Source: a gamma proteobacterium L18 | GTDB lineage: Bacteria; Pseudomonadota; Gammaproteobacteria; Pseudomonadales; Pseudomonadaceae | Direction: 5' to 3' | DNA length: 46,177 bases | Assembly: GCA_000497835.1 (NCBI GenBank) | Contig: KI547164.1 | Location: 775,818 to 821,994 of the forward strand | Part shown: positions 12,455 to 21,755 of the stretch, piece by piece | How the letters are laid out: every line of letters begins with the position of its first letter | Position numbering within the stretch: position 1 is the stretch's first letter | Program-made: the position numbers and the translations under genes | The notes under the pieces: model-generated | Databases searched by the model: none | The model's input: only the letters and a program-made list of their open reading frames with translations | What the model was told of the DNA's origin: nothing

Positions 12455-12742
12455 ATGAAGGGTGTATGGCTGGGGGTAGCGCTGATGGCATTGGCGGGGT
12501 GCGAGGCAACCATGTCGACACACGACATCAAAGGCATCGCCACCCTCCATATCAACTGCTCTGGCGTCACGTCTTCATGGGACAAATGCTACGAAAAGGC
12601 AGAAAGCGCATGTGGCGTCTCCGGCTACAGCGTGCTGGCCAAAAGTACCGACCTGAAGGACGACACCCCGGATTACCCGTTTGGTATCAATCCTGCAGGC
12701 CTGTCCAGCAGGAGCTTGATTGTAAAGTGCCGGCATTCCTGA
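12455..12742 (+). CDS. Small putative lipoprotein, unknown function
   Basis: The 95-residue product starts with a short signal peptide, and the lipobox LAGC puts the acylated cysteine at residue 16 (MKGVWLGVALMALAGC), so an outer or inner membrane lipoprotein is predicted. The residue after Cys is Glu rather than Asp, which favours passage to the outer membrane under the usual rule. The mature part is about 80 residues with four further cysteines (INCSG, DKCYE, SACG, VKCRH), enough for two disulphides. I do not recognise a named family. GAGGG lies 8-9 bases before the ATG. It stands between the cold-shock gene and ihfB. Confidence 0.75.
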   Translation: MKGVWLGVALMALAGCEATMSTHDIKGIATLHINCSGVTSSWDKCYEKAESACGVSGYSVLAKSTDLKDDTPDYPFGINPAGLSSRSLIVKCRHS

Positions 12743-12869
12743 GGCTCTGCGCGTCACGGATCTACCGTAAACCTTTGCAACAAGTCAATACATGGGCTGT
12801 TCAAATGCTTCCAGCCATGCTAAAACCTTTCAAGCGATTGTCTAGCTTCTTGATAAAGAAGGGAAAAAT

Positions 12870-13169
12870 ATGACGAAATCTGAACTGATCGACCGTATTG
12901 TCACCCATCAAGGCCTGCTTTCATCCAAGGATGTGGAGCTGGCGATCAAGACCATGCTTGAGCAGATGTCACAGTGCTTGGCCACGGGTGACCGTATCGA
13001 AATTCGGGGCTTTGGTAGCTTCTCGCTGCACTACCGCGCACCGCGGGTGGGGCGTAACCCGAAGACTGGGCAGTCGGTCAGCCTGGATGGGAAATTTGTT
13101 CCTCATTTCAAGCCGGGCAAGGAGCTGCGGGATCGGGTTAATGAAGATGAAGAGCATGAGCATGCTTGA
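12870..13169 (+). CDS. ihfB: Integration host factor subunit beta
   Basis: IHF-beta pairs with IHF-alpha and bends DNA sharply at promoters, origins and recombination sites. The 99-residue sequence has the family's N-terminal helices ([10 protein letters not shown]), the [17 protein letters not shown] beta segment, and the DNA-intercalating arm with the proline of RNPKTG. A short acidic tail, EDEEHEHA, ends the protein. AAGGGA precedes the ATG. Here ihfB is 1.6 kb from rpsA instead of directly downstream, separated by REP elements, the cold-shock gene and the lipoprotein gene. lapA follows 26 bases later, probably in the same transcript. In Pseudomonas this gene marks one edge of the O-antigen locus. 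Confidence 0.95.
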   Translation: MTKSELIDRIVTHQGLLSSKDVELAIKTMLEQMSQCLATGDRIEIRGFGSFSLHYRAPRVGRNPKTGQSVSLDGKFVPHFKPGKELRDRVNEDEEHEHA

Positions 13170-13195
13170 GGTGTGCGCAGTTAAAGGAGCCCAAT

Positions 13196-13444
13196 GTGCG
13201 TACTTTTAAAGCGCTGGTAGTGATTTTGATCGTTTTGGCGATCGTTGCGGTTGTACTGCTATTCACGCTTGAAAACCAGTCCTTGGTTTCGCTAGTAGTC
13301 TTCGGGTTCAACGCGCCGCAATTGCCTGTGTCGGTCCTGCTCGCGCTAGCTTTTCTGATGGGATTGATCGTAGGGCCTATCCTTTCGGTGCTGGTAAGTA
13401 TCCGGCGCGGGCGTCGGCTTAAACTTAGAGCATCCCGAGTCTGA
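13196..13444 (+). CDS. lapA: LapA family inner membrane protein
   Basis: LapA (DUF1049 family) is a small inner membrane protein; the E. coli homolog works with LapB/YciM to control LPS synthesis through LpxC turnover. The 82 residues hold two membrane segments, about 6-24 and 45-68, separated by the family motif LENQSLVSLVVFG, and a basic C-terminus (RRGRRLKLRASR) on the cytoplasmic side. The GTG at 13196 is selected because AAAGGAG stands 6 bases upstream; the ATG at 13166 would add ten unrelated residues. It follows ihfB, as expected at this locus. Confidence 0.88.
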   Translation: MRTFKALVVILIVLAIVAVVLLFTLENQSLVSLVVFGFNAPQLPVSVLLALAFLMGLIVGPILSVLVSIRRGRRLKLRASRV

Positions 13445-13612
13445 TACTTTTGCGAAAGCTTCAGTACTGGCCGCCGCCGGTTGCGATTTGAAACACTTGT
13501 ACCCGCGTTCACCGGTGCAGAATGCGGATAATTCATCTTTCGATAAAACATCTTTGATACGCTGGTTGAACGGTGCGGGGGTGTGCCTCTGTATGGCTAT
13601 ATGCCTGCACTG

Positions 13613-13638
13613 TTGATCAGCTTTTCTTTAATTATAAT
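13613..13638 (+). promoter_or_regulatory. Candidate promoter for the manC-type gene
   Basis: A perfect -10 hexamer TATAAT (13633-13638) sits in a short AT-rich stretch 58 bases before the ATG of the guanylyltransferase gene. The best -35, TTGATC at 13613-13618, is only 14 bases away, shorter than the usual 16-18, so the -35 assignment is weak. The sequence composition changes to AT-rich exactly here, after lapA. Confidence 0.4.
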
Positions 13639-13696
13639 TACTAGAAATGCAAATGCCCTTCACTTGACTATAACAAGCGGCGGTAAGGACTTAAGT

Positions 13697-15145
13697 ATGG
13701 AACTGATTCCTGTAATTCTCTCTGGGGGCGTTGGAAGCCGTCTCTGGCCTGTGTCACGTCAGGCTCATCCCAAGCCATTCATGGCGCTGCCCGACGGCCA
13801 GAACCTTATACAGAAAACCTTCCTTAGGGCCTCTCAGCTCCAGGGCGTGGCTGAAGTGCTTACAGTGACCAACCGCGAGTTGCTGTTCAAGACCGAAGAT
13901 GATTATCGTGCAGTAGCTCCTTCTCCTCTGGCCTTGGCCTATATTCTAGAGCCATTCGGTCGTAATACGGCTGCAGCAATAGCTATCGCCGCCCTGCAAC
14001 TCAAGGAGAGTTATGGAGAGAAGGCTACCATGCTGGTGCTTTCCGCGGATCACTTGATTCAGGATGAAGCGGCCTTTGCTCGGGCGGTTGTCCAAGCCGC
14101 TGCCTTGGCAGAGGAGGGCCGTTTGGTAACGTTCGGCATCCAGCCACAATACCCTGAAACCGGCTTTGGCTACATTGAAGCCAAGCTCAGCTCGCCGCTC
14201 GGCGATGGCTTTGCTGTAGCGCGCTTCGTTGAAAAACCGAATTTGTCTACCGCAGAGTCCTACCTCTCCGAAGGAAACTTCTACTGGAATTCGGGTATGT
14301 TCTGCTTCCAAGTGGGAACAGTGCTCGCTGAATTACGTGACCATGCCCCTGATGTCTTGGAAGCGGTAGAGTCTGCTGCCACGGCATCAAGATCGACAGA
14401 GGGCAAGCAGTACCGCTGTTTGACTCTTGATGCCGAGCATTTCGCCAAGGTGCCGGACATTTCAATCGACTATGCTTTGATGGAACGATCAAAAAATGTC
14501 GCCATTATCCCCTGCGACATTGGCTGGAGTGACATCGGTTCCTGGACTGCCGTGAGCGAACTTACTTCGCAAAACGCTGATGGCAACCGCTTTGAGGGGG
14601 AGGTCCTTGCCCACTCGGCACGCAACAATTTTGTCTCCAGTTCGGGTCGATTGACAGCTCTGGTGGGTGTAGAAGATCTCTTGGTCGTGGATACACCTGA
14701 TGCATTGCTGATCGCTCACAAGGACAGCGCTCAGGACGTCAAGCACATCGTGGCCACCCTCAAAGCTGACGGGCATCCTGCGCACCTGTTGCACAATACA
14801 GTGCACCGTCCTTGGGGTACCTATACGACGCTTGAAAATGGTGAGCGCTTTAAGATCAAGCGTATTGTGGTCAAGCCGCAAGCATCGCTTTCGCTGCAGA
14901 TGCATCACCACCGGAGCGAGCACTGGATTGTGGTCAGTGGTATGGCGCTTGTGGTAAATGACAAGCAGGAGTTCATGCTCAACACCAACGAATCCACATT
15001 CATCCGTGCGGGGCACCGACATCGTCTGCAAAACCCTGGTGTCATTGATCTGGTGCTGATCGAAGTCCAGAGCGGTGACTATCTGGGCGAGGATGACATT
15101 GTCAGGTTTGAAGACAATTACGGCCGTGTAGAGACCGCCAAATAG
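13697..15145 (+). CDS. manC: Mannose-1-phosphate guanylyltransferase / mannose-6-phosphate isomerase
   Basis: This type II bifunctional enzyme (AlgA, WbpW, ManC family) makes mannose 6-phosphate from fructose 6-phosphate and GDP-mannose from mannose 1-phosphate. The N-terminal nucleotidyltransferase has LSGGVGSRLWPVSR near residue 8 and the KPF element. The C-terminal cupin isomerase domain, from about residue 370, has the RPWG motif, KPQASLSLQMH and the metal-binding HHHRSEHW. The ATG at 13697 follows a GGTAAGGA ribosome binding site and gives 482 residues, normal for the family. It supplies GDP-mannose to the gmd/fcl genes on the opposite strand, with which it converges. The first steps of the island's sugar pathway therefore lie on its own + strand transcript. 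Confidence 0.93.
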   Translation: MELIPVILSGGVGSRLWPVSRQAHPKPFMALPDGQNLIQKTFLRASQLQGVAEVLTVTNRELLFKTEDDYRAVAPSPLALAYILEPFGRNTAAAIAIAALQLKESYGEKATMLVLSADHLIQDEAAFARAVVQAAALAEEGRLVTFGIQPQYPETGFGYIEAKLSSPLGDGFAVARFVEKPNLSTAESYLSEGNFYWNSGMFCFQVGTVLAELRDHAPDVLEAVESAATASRSTEGKQYRCLTLDAEHFAKVPDISIDYALMERSKNVAIIPCDIGWSDIGSWTAVSELTSQNADGNRFEGEVLAHSARNNFVSSSGRLTALVGVEDLLVVDTPDALLIAHKDSAQDVKHIVATLKADGHPAHLLHNTVHRPWGTYTTLENGERFKIKRIVVKPQASLSLQMHHHRSEHWIVVSGMALVVNDKQEFMLNTNESTFIRAGHRHRLQNPGVIDLVLIEVQSGDYLGEDDIVRFEDNYGRVETAK

Positions 15146-15156
15146 CTTGCCAATTT

Positions 15157-15182
15157 TCAGCCCGAAGGTAACTTCGGGCTGA
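15157..15182. terminator. Hairpin between convergent genes, probable bidirectional terminator
   Basis: An 11-bp perfect stem TCAGCCCGAAG with loop GTAA and its complement fills most of the 42-base gap between manC and the convergent glycosyltransferase gene. Neither side carries a good T-run, so termination efficiency is uncertain. Confidence 0.6.
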
Positions 15183-15187
15183 CGCTG

Positions 15188-16299
15188 TTATCGGCCTAGT
15201 ACCTCTTCATATACACGGGTGTAGGCTCGAACCATCTGCTCACCTGTGAACAGCGCTTCATAGCGGGCCTGTGCCTTTTTCCCCATCGCCGATGCCTCCT
15301 CAGGTTGGCTCCATAGGAACCGCAGCGCATTTCGTAATGCGCCTGGATCTTCAGGCGGGACCACCAGGCCGGTCTGGTTGCCAATGTTAATGTAGGTAGT
15401 GCCTGTTCCTATCTCGCAGGAAATCATTGGCTTGCCGTACATCGCCCCCTCCAGCAGAGTAATGCCAAATGCCTCCGAGCGCAGATGGGAAGGAAAGACA
15501 ATTGCGGTAGATAACTGGATTAATGCTACTTTGTCATCATCAGATAACCTTCCCAGGAAATAGACGTTCTGTAGATTCAGGCGTTGGGCTTGGCTTTTGA
15601 GCTCCTGCTCTTTAGGACCATCACCAACGATGACCAGCGGAAATCCAGTATCCTTTAGCGCCTCTAATAAAATATGCAGACCTTTGTAATAACGCAGCAC
15701 GCCAATGAATAAAAAAAGCGTCCAGGTATTTTTTCGGCCCAGTCGTCAAGCCGATTGGCGGACGGAGTAGGGTAAGTGCTCTTATCGAGCCCGATGGGGA
15801 TGATGCTGATTTTTTCGCGTAATGGCGCCAGTACCTGGCTTGACTCCAGGTAATTGGGCGAAGCAACGATGATACGATTCGCGCTCCGCAGAAACCTATT
15901 CTGAAAAGGGCGATAGAGCTTGAGAAGCTGTCTCTGATTGACGATATCAGAATGATATGAAACGACACTTGGCTTCTTTGTGCCACTGGCAAAGTGAATG
16001 ACGTCCATGAAGGGCCACGGGAAGTGGTAGTTGATCAGGTCTGCTTGCTCGGCAAGCTCCCTAAACTTCGACCATGCCTGTAACGAGAAGCCTGTTGATG
16101 CAATGTTGAAGGTCTCTTTGATCCTGTGAACTTTATACCCTCCCAGCTCAATAATTGCGGGGCTTGGGTTGCGTGACAGCGCAAGCACTTCACAGGTCGC
16201 ACCAAAACGCTGGGAACCTTGGCATATCTGGTGGATGACCTGCTCTACGCCTCCCATGGTATCTGGAAGCGCGGTTTTAAAAAAATGCAGAATACGCAT
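15188..16299 (-). pseudogene. WbpY-like family 4 glycosyltransferase with a -1 frameshift in an A7 run
   Basis: Two overlapping frames together make one GT4 glycosyltransferase of about 370 residues. The 5' part (ATG at 16299) starts MRILHFFKTALPDTMGGVEQ, the glycine-rich acceptor loop typical of WbpY/WbpZ-type rhamnosyl or mannosyl transferases. The 3' part carries the Rossmann donor domain with VIVGDGPKE and the EAFGITLLEG motif (E-x7-E). The break is at 15711-15717 (+ strand A7, coding strand T7). With one more T the reading becomes RFFLFIGVLRYYKGL, exactly the expected family sequence; as given, the first frame ends after a run of unrelated residues. It could be a true null allele, a phase-variable tract, translational slippage or a base-calling error. 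As the last gene of the leftward operon, it would add a sugar to the polysaccharide backbone. Confidence 0.85.
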
Positions 16300-16311
16300 A
16301 CGGACTTCCAG

Positions 16312-17055
16312 CTACGGAAAAATAGATTTGAACCAGACTGCATAGGGTTGGAACAGCCACCACTTCCACGGTACGCTGCCATGGTATTTTCGAACGACGG
16401 CCATGGCCTCGGAGTAGTGTCGCCGACGCAAGGTCTTTGTCTTGGTTTCCTCATGTTCCCGGTTCACCGCGACGAAGGCATCAATATGCTCTAGTGGCCC
16501 GGAGAGTTTGTACAGGCGCCACCATAAGTCGTAATCCATTGCCATGTGTAGCGAACCGTCCACCCCTCCGATAGCCTCCCAGGCCGAGCGGCGAATTAGC
16601 GATGCTGGCTGTGAAATAATGCACCGCACGGAGAGTCGGCGCTCGCTGAAGTGTTCGACCCAAACAGGGGCTCGCTTGCCGGTTTTCTCGATGACATTCC
16701 AGCACTTTCCGTACACTGCCGGTGCGCTCTTGGTGACTTGGAGGGCCTCTAGCAAATGTTTCAAGCCATCAGCCATGAACCAGTCATCGCTGTTGAGCCA
16801 GCATACAAAAGGTGCAGACCCTTTAGAAATGCCCTCGTTGATGGCCGCTGCCTGGCCATCGTCACGGTGGCTGCGCCAACCGGCAAGTTTGTGCTCCCAC
16901 GTGCGGATCACATCAATCGAGTTATCAGTGGACCCACCATCCAGAACAAACACCTCAACTGGGACATCTTGTTCAAAAATGGAGGTGAGGGCGTCATTGA
17001 GAAAACGCCCTTGATTAAAGGAGGGGACAGCTATTGTTACCAAAGGCTCAGACAT
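16312..17055 (-). CDS. Family 2 glycosyltransferase
   Basis: This 247-residue GT-A enzyme lacks membrane segments and would act on the cytoplasmic face of the inner membrane on the growing lipid-linked chain. It begins [19 protein letters not shown], the family's nucleotide-binding strand. VLDGGSTDNS follows, and the DXD-like metal site is in CWLNSDDW near residue 90. The later VDGSLHMAMDYDLWWRL is the usual acceptor/ED region. Donor sugar cannot be read from sequence; GDP-mannose or GDP-fucose fit the neighbours. Its ATG overlaps the fcl stop by one base, and the frameshifted glycosyltransferase starts 12 bases after it. Confidence 0.88.
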   Translation of the reverse strand: MSEPLVTIAVPSFNQGRFLNDALTSIFEQDVPVEVFVLDGGSTDNSIDVIRTWEHKLAGWRSHRDDGQAAAINEGISKGSAPFVCWLNSDDWFMADGLKHLLEALQVTKSAPAVYGKCWNVIEKTGKRAPVWVEHFSERRLSVRCIISQPASLIRRSAWEAIGGVDGSLHMAMDYDLWWRLYKLSGPLEHIDAFVAVNREHEETKTKTLRRRHYSEAMAVVRKYHGSVPWKWWLFQPYAVWFKSIFP

Positions 17056-17990
17056 TAATCTTGATCCCGTCGGCTGAGAAAGTCTTTGTAGGTAATAGCA
17101 ATGCCTTCACGTAACTGAGTTTTCGCCGCCCAGCCAAGGCTTTTGAGTCTATCAATGTTCAGCACTTTACGCGGTGTGCCATCCGGTTGGCTCTCGTCGT
17201 AGACGATTTGTCCGTTATACCCGACAACGTCCATGATCAGTTCAGCCAGTTCCTTGATCGGAAGGTCACTGCCCATTCCGACGTTATAAAGCCCGCTGTC
17301 GATCTCGGACTCCATCAAGTGCAAGCAGGCATCGGCCATGTCTTCTACGAATAGAAACTCCCGGCGCGGTTTACCAGAACCCCATACCACCAATTCTGGC
17401 GCACCATTGACCTTGGCTTCATGAGTCTTGCGAATAAGGGCTGGCAAAACGTGGCAGTTATCCAAGTCGTAGCTGTCATTCGGCCCGTAGAGGTTTGACG
17501 GCATTACCGAAATGAACCGGGCGCCATATTGTCGGTGGTAGCTTTCACAAAGTTTCACGCCCAGAATCTTGGCGACCGCGTACGGTTCGTTGGTTTGCTC
17601 CAGTGGGCCAGTGAGCAAGTAATCCTCGTGGATCGGTTGAGCGCAGTCTCGTGGGTAGATACAGCTAGAGCCCAGAAACAATAAACGTTGCACGCCATGT
17701 TGCCAGGCACTGTGGATGACGTTCGCCTCAATCATGAGGTTTTGGTATATAAATTCAGCTCTGAAATTATTGTTGGCTTTGATCCCGCCGACCTTACCCG
17801 CGGCCAAATAGACGATTTCAGGCTTCTCTGCTTCGAAGAAAGCTTCGACAGCGGCCTGATCGGTCAAATCGAGCTCAGCGTGCGAGCGAGTGACGAAATT
17901 GCTGAATCCAGCGGCGCGCAAGCGCCGCTGGATTGCAGAGCCAGCCATACCGGCATGGCCTGCAATGTATATTTTGGCGCGCTTATCCAC
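17055..17990 (-). CDS. fcl: GDP-L-fucose synthase (copy 1)
   Basis: Fcl (WcaG) epimerises and reduces GDP-4-keto-6-deoxymannose to GDP-L-fucose with NADPH. It is a short-chain dehydrogenase with the glycine motif GHAGMAG at 11-17. The catalytic set is intact: GSSC (Ser108, Cys110), Tyr137 and Lys141 in YAVAK, and His180. The length of 311 matches the family. The start is a GTG seven bases after the gmd stop, and the pair gmd-fcl is the standard GDP-fucose module. A second, more divergent Fcl lies at 30100-31101. The sequence is clearly Fcl and not Rmd, so L-fucose rather than D-rhamnose is the expected product. Confidence 0.93.
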   Translation of the reverse strand: MDKRAKIYIAGHAGMAGSAIQRRLRAAGFSNFVTRSHAELDLTDQAAVEAFFEAEKPEIVYLAAGKVGGIKANNNFRAEFIYQNLMIEANVIHSAWQHGVQRLLFLGSSCIYPRDCAQPIHEDYLLTGPLEQTNEPYAVAKILGVKLCESYHRQYGARFISVMPSNLYGPNDSYDLDNCHVLPALIRKTHEAKVNGAPELVVWGSGKPRREFLFVEDMADACLHLMESEIDSGLYNVGMGSDLPIKELAELIMDVVGYNGQIVYDESQPDGTPRKVLNIDRLKSLGWAAKTQLREGIAITYKDFLSRRDQD

Positions 17991-17997
17991 CTAGCTT

Positions 17998-19083
17998 TTA
18001 CTCGTGGTAATCGTAAACGGAATAACCGTGTTTTTTGACCAATTCATCACGGGTGGCTGACTTGAGGTCCTCGGTCATCATTTCGGTGACCAGTTCCTCG
18101 AAGCTGATTTTAGGCGTCCAGCCCAACTTCTGCTTTGCCTTGGTCGGGTCGCCCAGCAGAGTTTCCACCTCGGTAGGGCGGAAATAGCGTGGGTCGACAG
18201 CGACAATGCACTTGCCATTGGCATCATAGCCCTTCTCGTCGAGCCCTTCGCCCTTCCAGGTGATGGCAATTTCTGCATGAGTTGCAGCGGCATTTACGAA
18301 GTCACGGACGCTGTATTGCTTTCCGGTGGCAATCACAAAATCTTCTGGCTTCTCTTGCTGCAGCATCAACCACTGCATTTCCACGTAGTCCTTGGCATGG
18401 CCCCAGTCGCGCAGTGCGTCCAGATTGCCGAGGTACAAGCAGTCCTGCAGGCCCAGCTTGATACGAGCAAGCGCACGCGTGATCTTTCGAGTCACGAATG
18501 TTTCGCCGCGAACCGGGCTTTCGTGGTTGAACAGGATGCCGTTGCACGCATAAATGCCATAAGCTTCGCGGTAGTTGACGGTGATCCAGTAAGCGTACAG
18601 CTTCGCTACGGCATACGGTGAGCGCGGGTAGAAGGGAGTGGTTTCTGTCTGTGGCGTTTCTTGAACTTGGCCGTAGAGCTCAGAGGTAGAAGCCTGATAG
18701 AAACGAGTCTTCTTTTCCAGACCAAGAATTCGAATGGCATCCAAGATGCGCAGTGCACCCAGGGCATCGGAATTGGCGGTGTACTCGGGCTCTTCAAAGG
18801 AGACCGCAACGTGAGACTGGGCGGCCAGGTTGTAGATCTCGTCGGGTTGCACCTGCTGGATGACGCGGATCAGGCCGGTAGAGTCGGTCATGTCGCCGTA
18901 ATGCAGCACCAAGCGGCGGTTCGACTCATGGGGGTCCTGGTACAGGTGGTCAATTCGATCAGTGTTGAAAGAAGAAGCCCGGCGCTTGATGCCGTGTACT
19001 TCGTAGCCTTTTTCGAGAAGCAACTCGGCCAGGTAGGATCCGTCTTGACCTGTTACTCCAGTAATAAGCGCAACTTTTTTCAT
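17998..19083 (-). CDS. gmd: GDP-mannose 4,6-dehydratase
   Basis: Gmd converts GDP-mannose to GDP-4-keto-6-deoxymannose, the common precursor of GDP-L-fucose, GDP-D-rhamnose and related sugars. The 361 residues begin [20 protein letters not shown], the NADP-binding motif of this subfamily. The STSELYG and [10 protein letters not shown] segments supply the catalytic Thr/Ser, Tyr and Lys, and [16 protein letters not shown] is the characteristic Gmd nucleotide-sugar region. A 214-base gap separates it from the upstream membrane protein gene, so it may have its own promoter; I could not assign one with confidence. Confidence 0.96.
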   Translation of the reverse strand: MKKVALITGVTGQDGSYLAELLLEKGYEVHGIKRRASSFNTDRIDHLYQDPHESNRRLVLHYGDMTDSTGLIRVIQQVQPDEIYNLAAQSHVAVSFEEPEYTANSDALGALRILDAIRILGLEKKTRFYQASTSELYGQVQETPQTETTPFYPRSPYAVAKLYAYWITVNYREAYGIYACNGILFNHESPVRGETFVTRKITRALARIKLGLQDCLYLGNLDALRDWGHAKDYVEMQWLMLQQEKPEDFVIATGKQYSVRDFVNAAATHAEIAITWKGEGLDEKGYDANGKCIVAVDPRYFRPTEVETLLGDPTKAKQKLGWTPKISFEELVTEMMTEDLKSATRDELVKKHGYSVYDYHE

Positions 19084-19297
19084 ATGCTTCTCTTAACGTC
19101 ACTGTTCAAAAATCATTTTGAGTAGGTGGAAGTTCGATGTAGGAAGATTCCACGTACATTTTAAAGTGGCTTTGGGAATGCCTAACCCCTTGAATTTTCT
19201 ATACTGCCTCAATCATCCGTGTTTCTCAACAAGCGCAGATGCGAGCTGCCCCGTAGCCTGTCCGAAAATTGATTCATAGCATCTCCGGAGGTCATTT

Positions 19298-21733
19298 TCA
19301 TGGTTTGGCCGAGCAACTGACATTGGCGAACCAGGCGTTTGCATCCTGCACGAGCTGGAATTGCAGCACGTTTGCGGGGTCGGCCAAGTATTTGGCTGCG
19401 TCAGGAAAATTTTTGAGGTCGAAAAGGAACTTTTTTGTTTCGCCAATTTTCACAACCGACTCGGCGGGAAGGCGATATCCTGAATCCCATGATAGCATTT
19501 GGCCGCTTTTGTCTAGCGTATGAACACCAATCTTGATAGGAAATGATCCTTGGCCGAGCGTCAAGTTAAAATTGCCGCCGTTGACAAGCGATACTTCCAG
19601 GGTTTGGGATCCCGGATGTACCTGTGTGCAAACTAGTTGCGCTTTCATATCTGTAATGGGAACAATTGCACTATCGCCGTTGCCCCTGATGAGCGCGCTA
19701 CCATCTATGAAAAGTTCAGGGTGCTCGGCACGAGTAATTCGCAACGGAAGTGGTGAATCATTTTCAGTGAGGTAAGTCTGCATTTTTTTGCCATTGATCA
19801 GCGCAGGAAGGTGGTTGATGTCCAAGGTATCTTTTGACTGGATATCAATGCTGTCAATATTCTTATAGTCTTTTGCATAGGCGACTTGGTAACCACGCGT
19901 CGGCAGCAATGCGTACGCAAACTCGCCAGATGGGTCTTCAATGACTTCTAAGTGTTGCTGGTGAAGCGAGTCTTTCAGTTCGCTGTATTCATTGCCTCTA
20001 ATGACAGTTCTGTCCACTACAAAAGCTTTAAATCCGAGTCCCCGAACTTCATCCAGAAGCTCGCTTAGCGGGAGTTGCGAAATACGGTAGTTCCAATCAT
20101 CCCCGGGGCTGTTTTTGGCGCCACCATTACTCCAATGGATATTGTGTGAGTATAGGTATAGGCGGACATGCGCAAACGATCCCCAGCCATAGTACTTGTT
20201 GTCCCTTAAGTACTGCGAGTAAGGGTATTGATACACCATTGAATCTTTTGGGAGTTTGGACTCAAGATTTTTGACAAAGGTTGACTCGGAGGCCACTAAT
20301 GGCGCAATTTCTTGCGGCCTGACTGTATAGTTTTTCGGAATTTGATCGTAGAGACCGAACGCAGTGATACCCACAAGCACGATGCTTACTAATTTATGCC
20401 TTCGTTGAGGGCGGTTCATCGCAAGCGTCGCTAGGTAGGCTCCGAGTAAAAGCAACGCGAGTACGAGGAATATTGCAAATCGATCATATGCTCTGATCGT
20501 GGGGAATACGAGGGCTACTAACGTGCCGATCCCTCCTGAGATAGACGCTAAGAAAACAAATAGTGTAATCGCCAGGAGCGCTTCGCCAACTCCGATGCTG
20601 TTAATGTCTGTTTGCTTCACCTGCTCCCCCCCAGAGAGCCAGGTCGTGCGAAGTTTTGGAATTATAAGCAATACGAGGGCCGCTAAAAGCAACAAAGAAC
20701 CAACTGTACCTAAGGAGACGGCTGGAGCTGCCGGGAACTTTCGCGCGTCATTGCTCGTATTGAACATCGCGCTGCCAATTTTTCCTATCGCAGCGATATG
20801 GTGCTGAGGCAGGGGGGCGATAAGCAATTTCAGGCTGCTGCTATATACTTCAGCTTCGAAAGCGTGCTTGGATAACGCCGGATCCTCCACCCCGTTTGGA
20901 TAAAATTCGGAGTGATGAGAGTGCTTGTAGTCATATAGAGGGAACTGGACAAATAAGGAGGTGGCAGTCAGTGTTGCCAGGTAGATGACGCCAGGTATAA
21001 GCAGTTTCGGGGAACTCCATCCGCCGGTTAGTAGGCGAACGCCTAGCGCAAATCCAAGTAGTAGTAAAGAAAAGAATGCGTAGTAGCCATCGGCTGTTGC
21101 CATTAGTACTGCAAAGCTAAGTCCCAGTAGAAAGGACTTGTTTTTCATTAGAGTTATGAGTTTGAAACGTTGGTTGGGTAGGTTCTGTAATAGTTCGTCA
21201 AATTTTCCCTGAATAATCCAAGTTATTGAAACGAAAATAAGCGGTACAGCGAAGTAGTTTGGTAGAAATGAATAAATTATGAAATTAAACCGCATGGAGT
21301 TGAAACCAAACAACAGGGCTGCGCATATGGCAGGCAGTCTCGCAATCGACAATAAGCGACATGCCCAATAGGTGGTTAGGCAGATGAGCGGAAAGTTAAT
21401 CAGATAGTAAGTCTGTTGCAGTGTGAAGGGGCTTTCGAAAAAAGGGCTCATGAGCAGCATTATTACTGAGTGTAAGGCGCTTGACTGCGCTGCTGCGTTG
21501 TGGTGCCAGCTTGCCACTTCTGGAGCGCCTAAATAGGGGTTCCATAATACCCAGCCGGTGTCCTTTAGTACTTTGGTGAGGGTGAACTGCCAAATGTCAT
21601 CCCCATGACCATAAAGGAACGGGTGGCTGAGGTCAGACTCTCCAAGACCCAATACGTTGTAGGCGATGACTAGCGGTGCTGCGATCAGGAACAGCAACGC
21701 AATGGTTGTTTTTTGGGGTTGGGTAAGCGTCAT
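19298..21733 (-). CDS. Large polytopic membrane protein, putative GtrC-type glycosyltransferase
   Basis: The product has 811 residues with an N-terminal half of about ten or more hydrophobic segments and a C-terminal soluble, probably periplasmic, domain from about residue 480. After the first membrane segment it has a loop with GHGDDIWQ and WNPYLGAPE. Acidic residues in such a first loop are typical of lipid-linked-sugar (GT-C fold) transferases, including the serotype-specific GtrC proteins. The gene stands directly after gtrA and gtrB, so the likely role is to move a sugar from undecaprenyl phosphate to the polysaccharide in the periplasm. The ATG at 21733 is favoured because GAGGG lies upstream; an upstream start at 21796 would overlap gtrA. 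Codon use is rich in AT-ending codons. The name GtrC is by role and position only. Confidence 0.75.
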   Translation of the reverse strand: MTLTQPQKTTIALLFLIAAPLVIAYNVLGLGESDLSHPFLYGHGDDIWQFTLTKVLKDTGWVLWNPYLGAPEVASWHHNAAAQSSALHSVIMLLMSPFFESPFTLQQTYYLINFPLICLTTYWACRLLSIARLPAICAALLFGFNSMRFNFIIYSFLPNYFAVPLIFVSITWIIQGKFDELLQNLPNQRFKLITLMKNKSFLLGLSFAVLMATADGYYAFFSLLLLGFALGVRLLTGGWSSPKLLIPGVIYLATLTATSLFVQFPLYDYKHSHHSEFYPNGVEDPALSKHAFEAEVYSSSLKLLIAPLPQHHIAAIGKIGSAMFNTSNDARKFPAAPAVSLGTVGSLLLLAALVLLIIPKLRTTWLSGGEQVKQTDINSIGVGEALLAITLFVFLASISGGIGTLVALVFPTIRAYDRFAIFLVLALLLLGAYLATLAMNRPQRRHKLVSIVLVGITAFGLYDQIPKNYTVRPQEIAPLVASESTFVKNLESKLPKDSMVYQYPYSQYLRDNKYYGWGSFAHVRLYLYSHNIHWSNGGAKNSPGDDWNYRISQLPLSELLDEVRGLGFKAFVVDRTVIRGNEYSELKDSLHQQHLEVIEDPSGEFAYALLPTRGYQVAYAKDYKNIDSIDIQSKDTLDINHLPALINGKKMQTYLTENDSPLPLRITRAEHPELFIDGSALIRGNGDSAIVPITDMKAQLVCTQVHPGSQTLEVSLVNGGNFNLTLGQGSFPIKIGVHTLDKSGQMLSWDSGYRLPAESVVKIGETKKFLFDLKNFPDAAKYLADPANVLQFQLVQDANAWFANVSCSAKP

Positions 21734-21755
21734 GCTGTGGTATGCCCTCAAGGAT

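Noticed and set aside
13676..13687. GGCGGTAAGG resembling the ops element (GGCGGTAGC) of JUMPstart
   Set aside because: It differs at the key end, overlaps the probable ribosome binding site of the manC gene, and none of the rest of a JUMPstart sequence is present. Another partial CGGTAGC at about 12399 precedes an unrelated gene.
19084..19297. Promoter for gmd
   Set aside because: A TATAGA can be read leftward near 19200, but every -35 candidate is at the wrong distance, so no call is made although the 214-base gap makes a promoter plausible.
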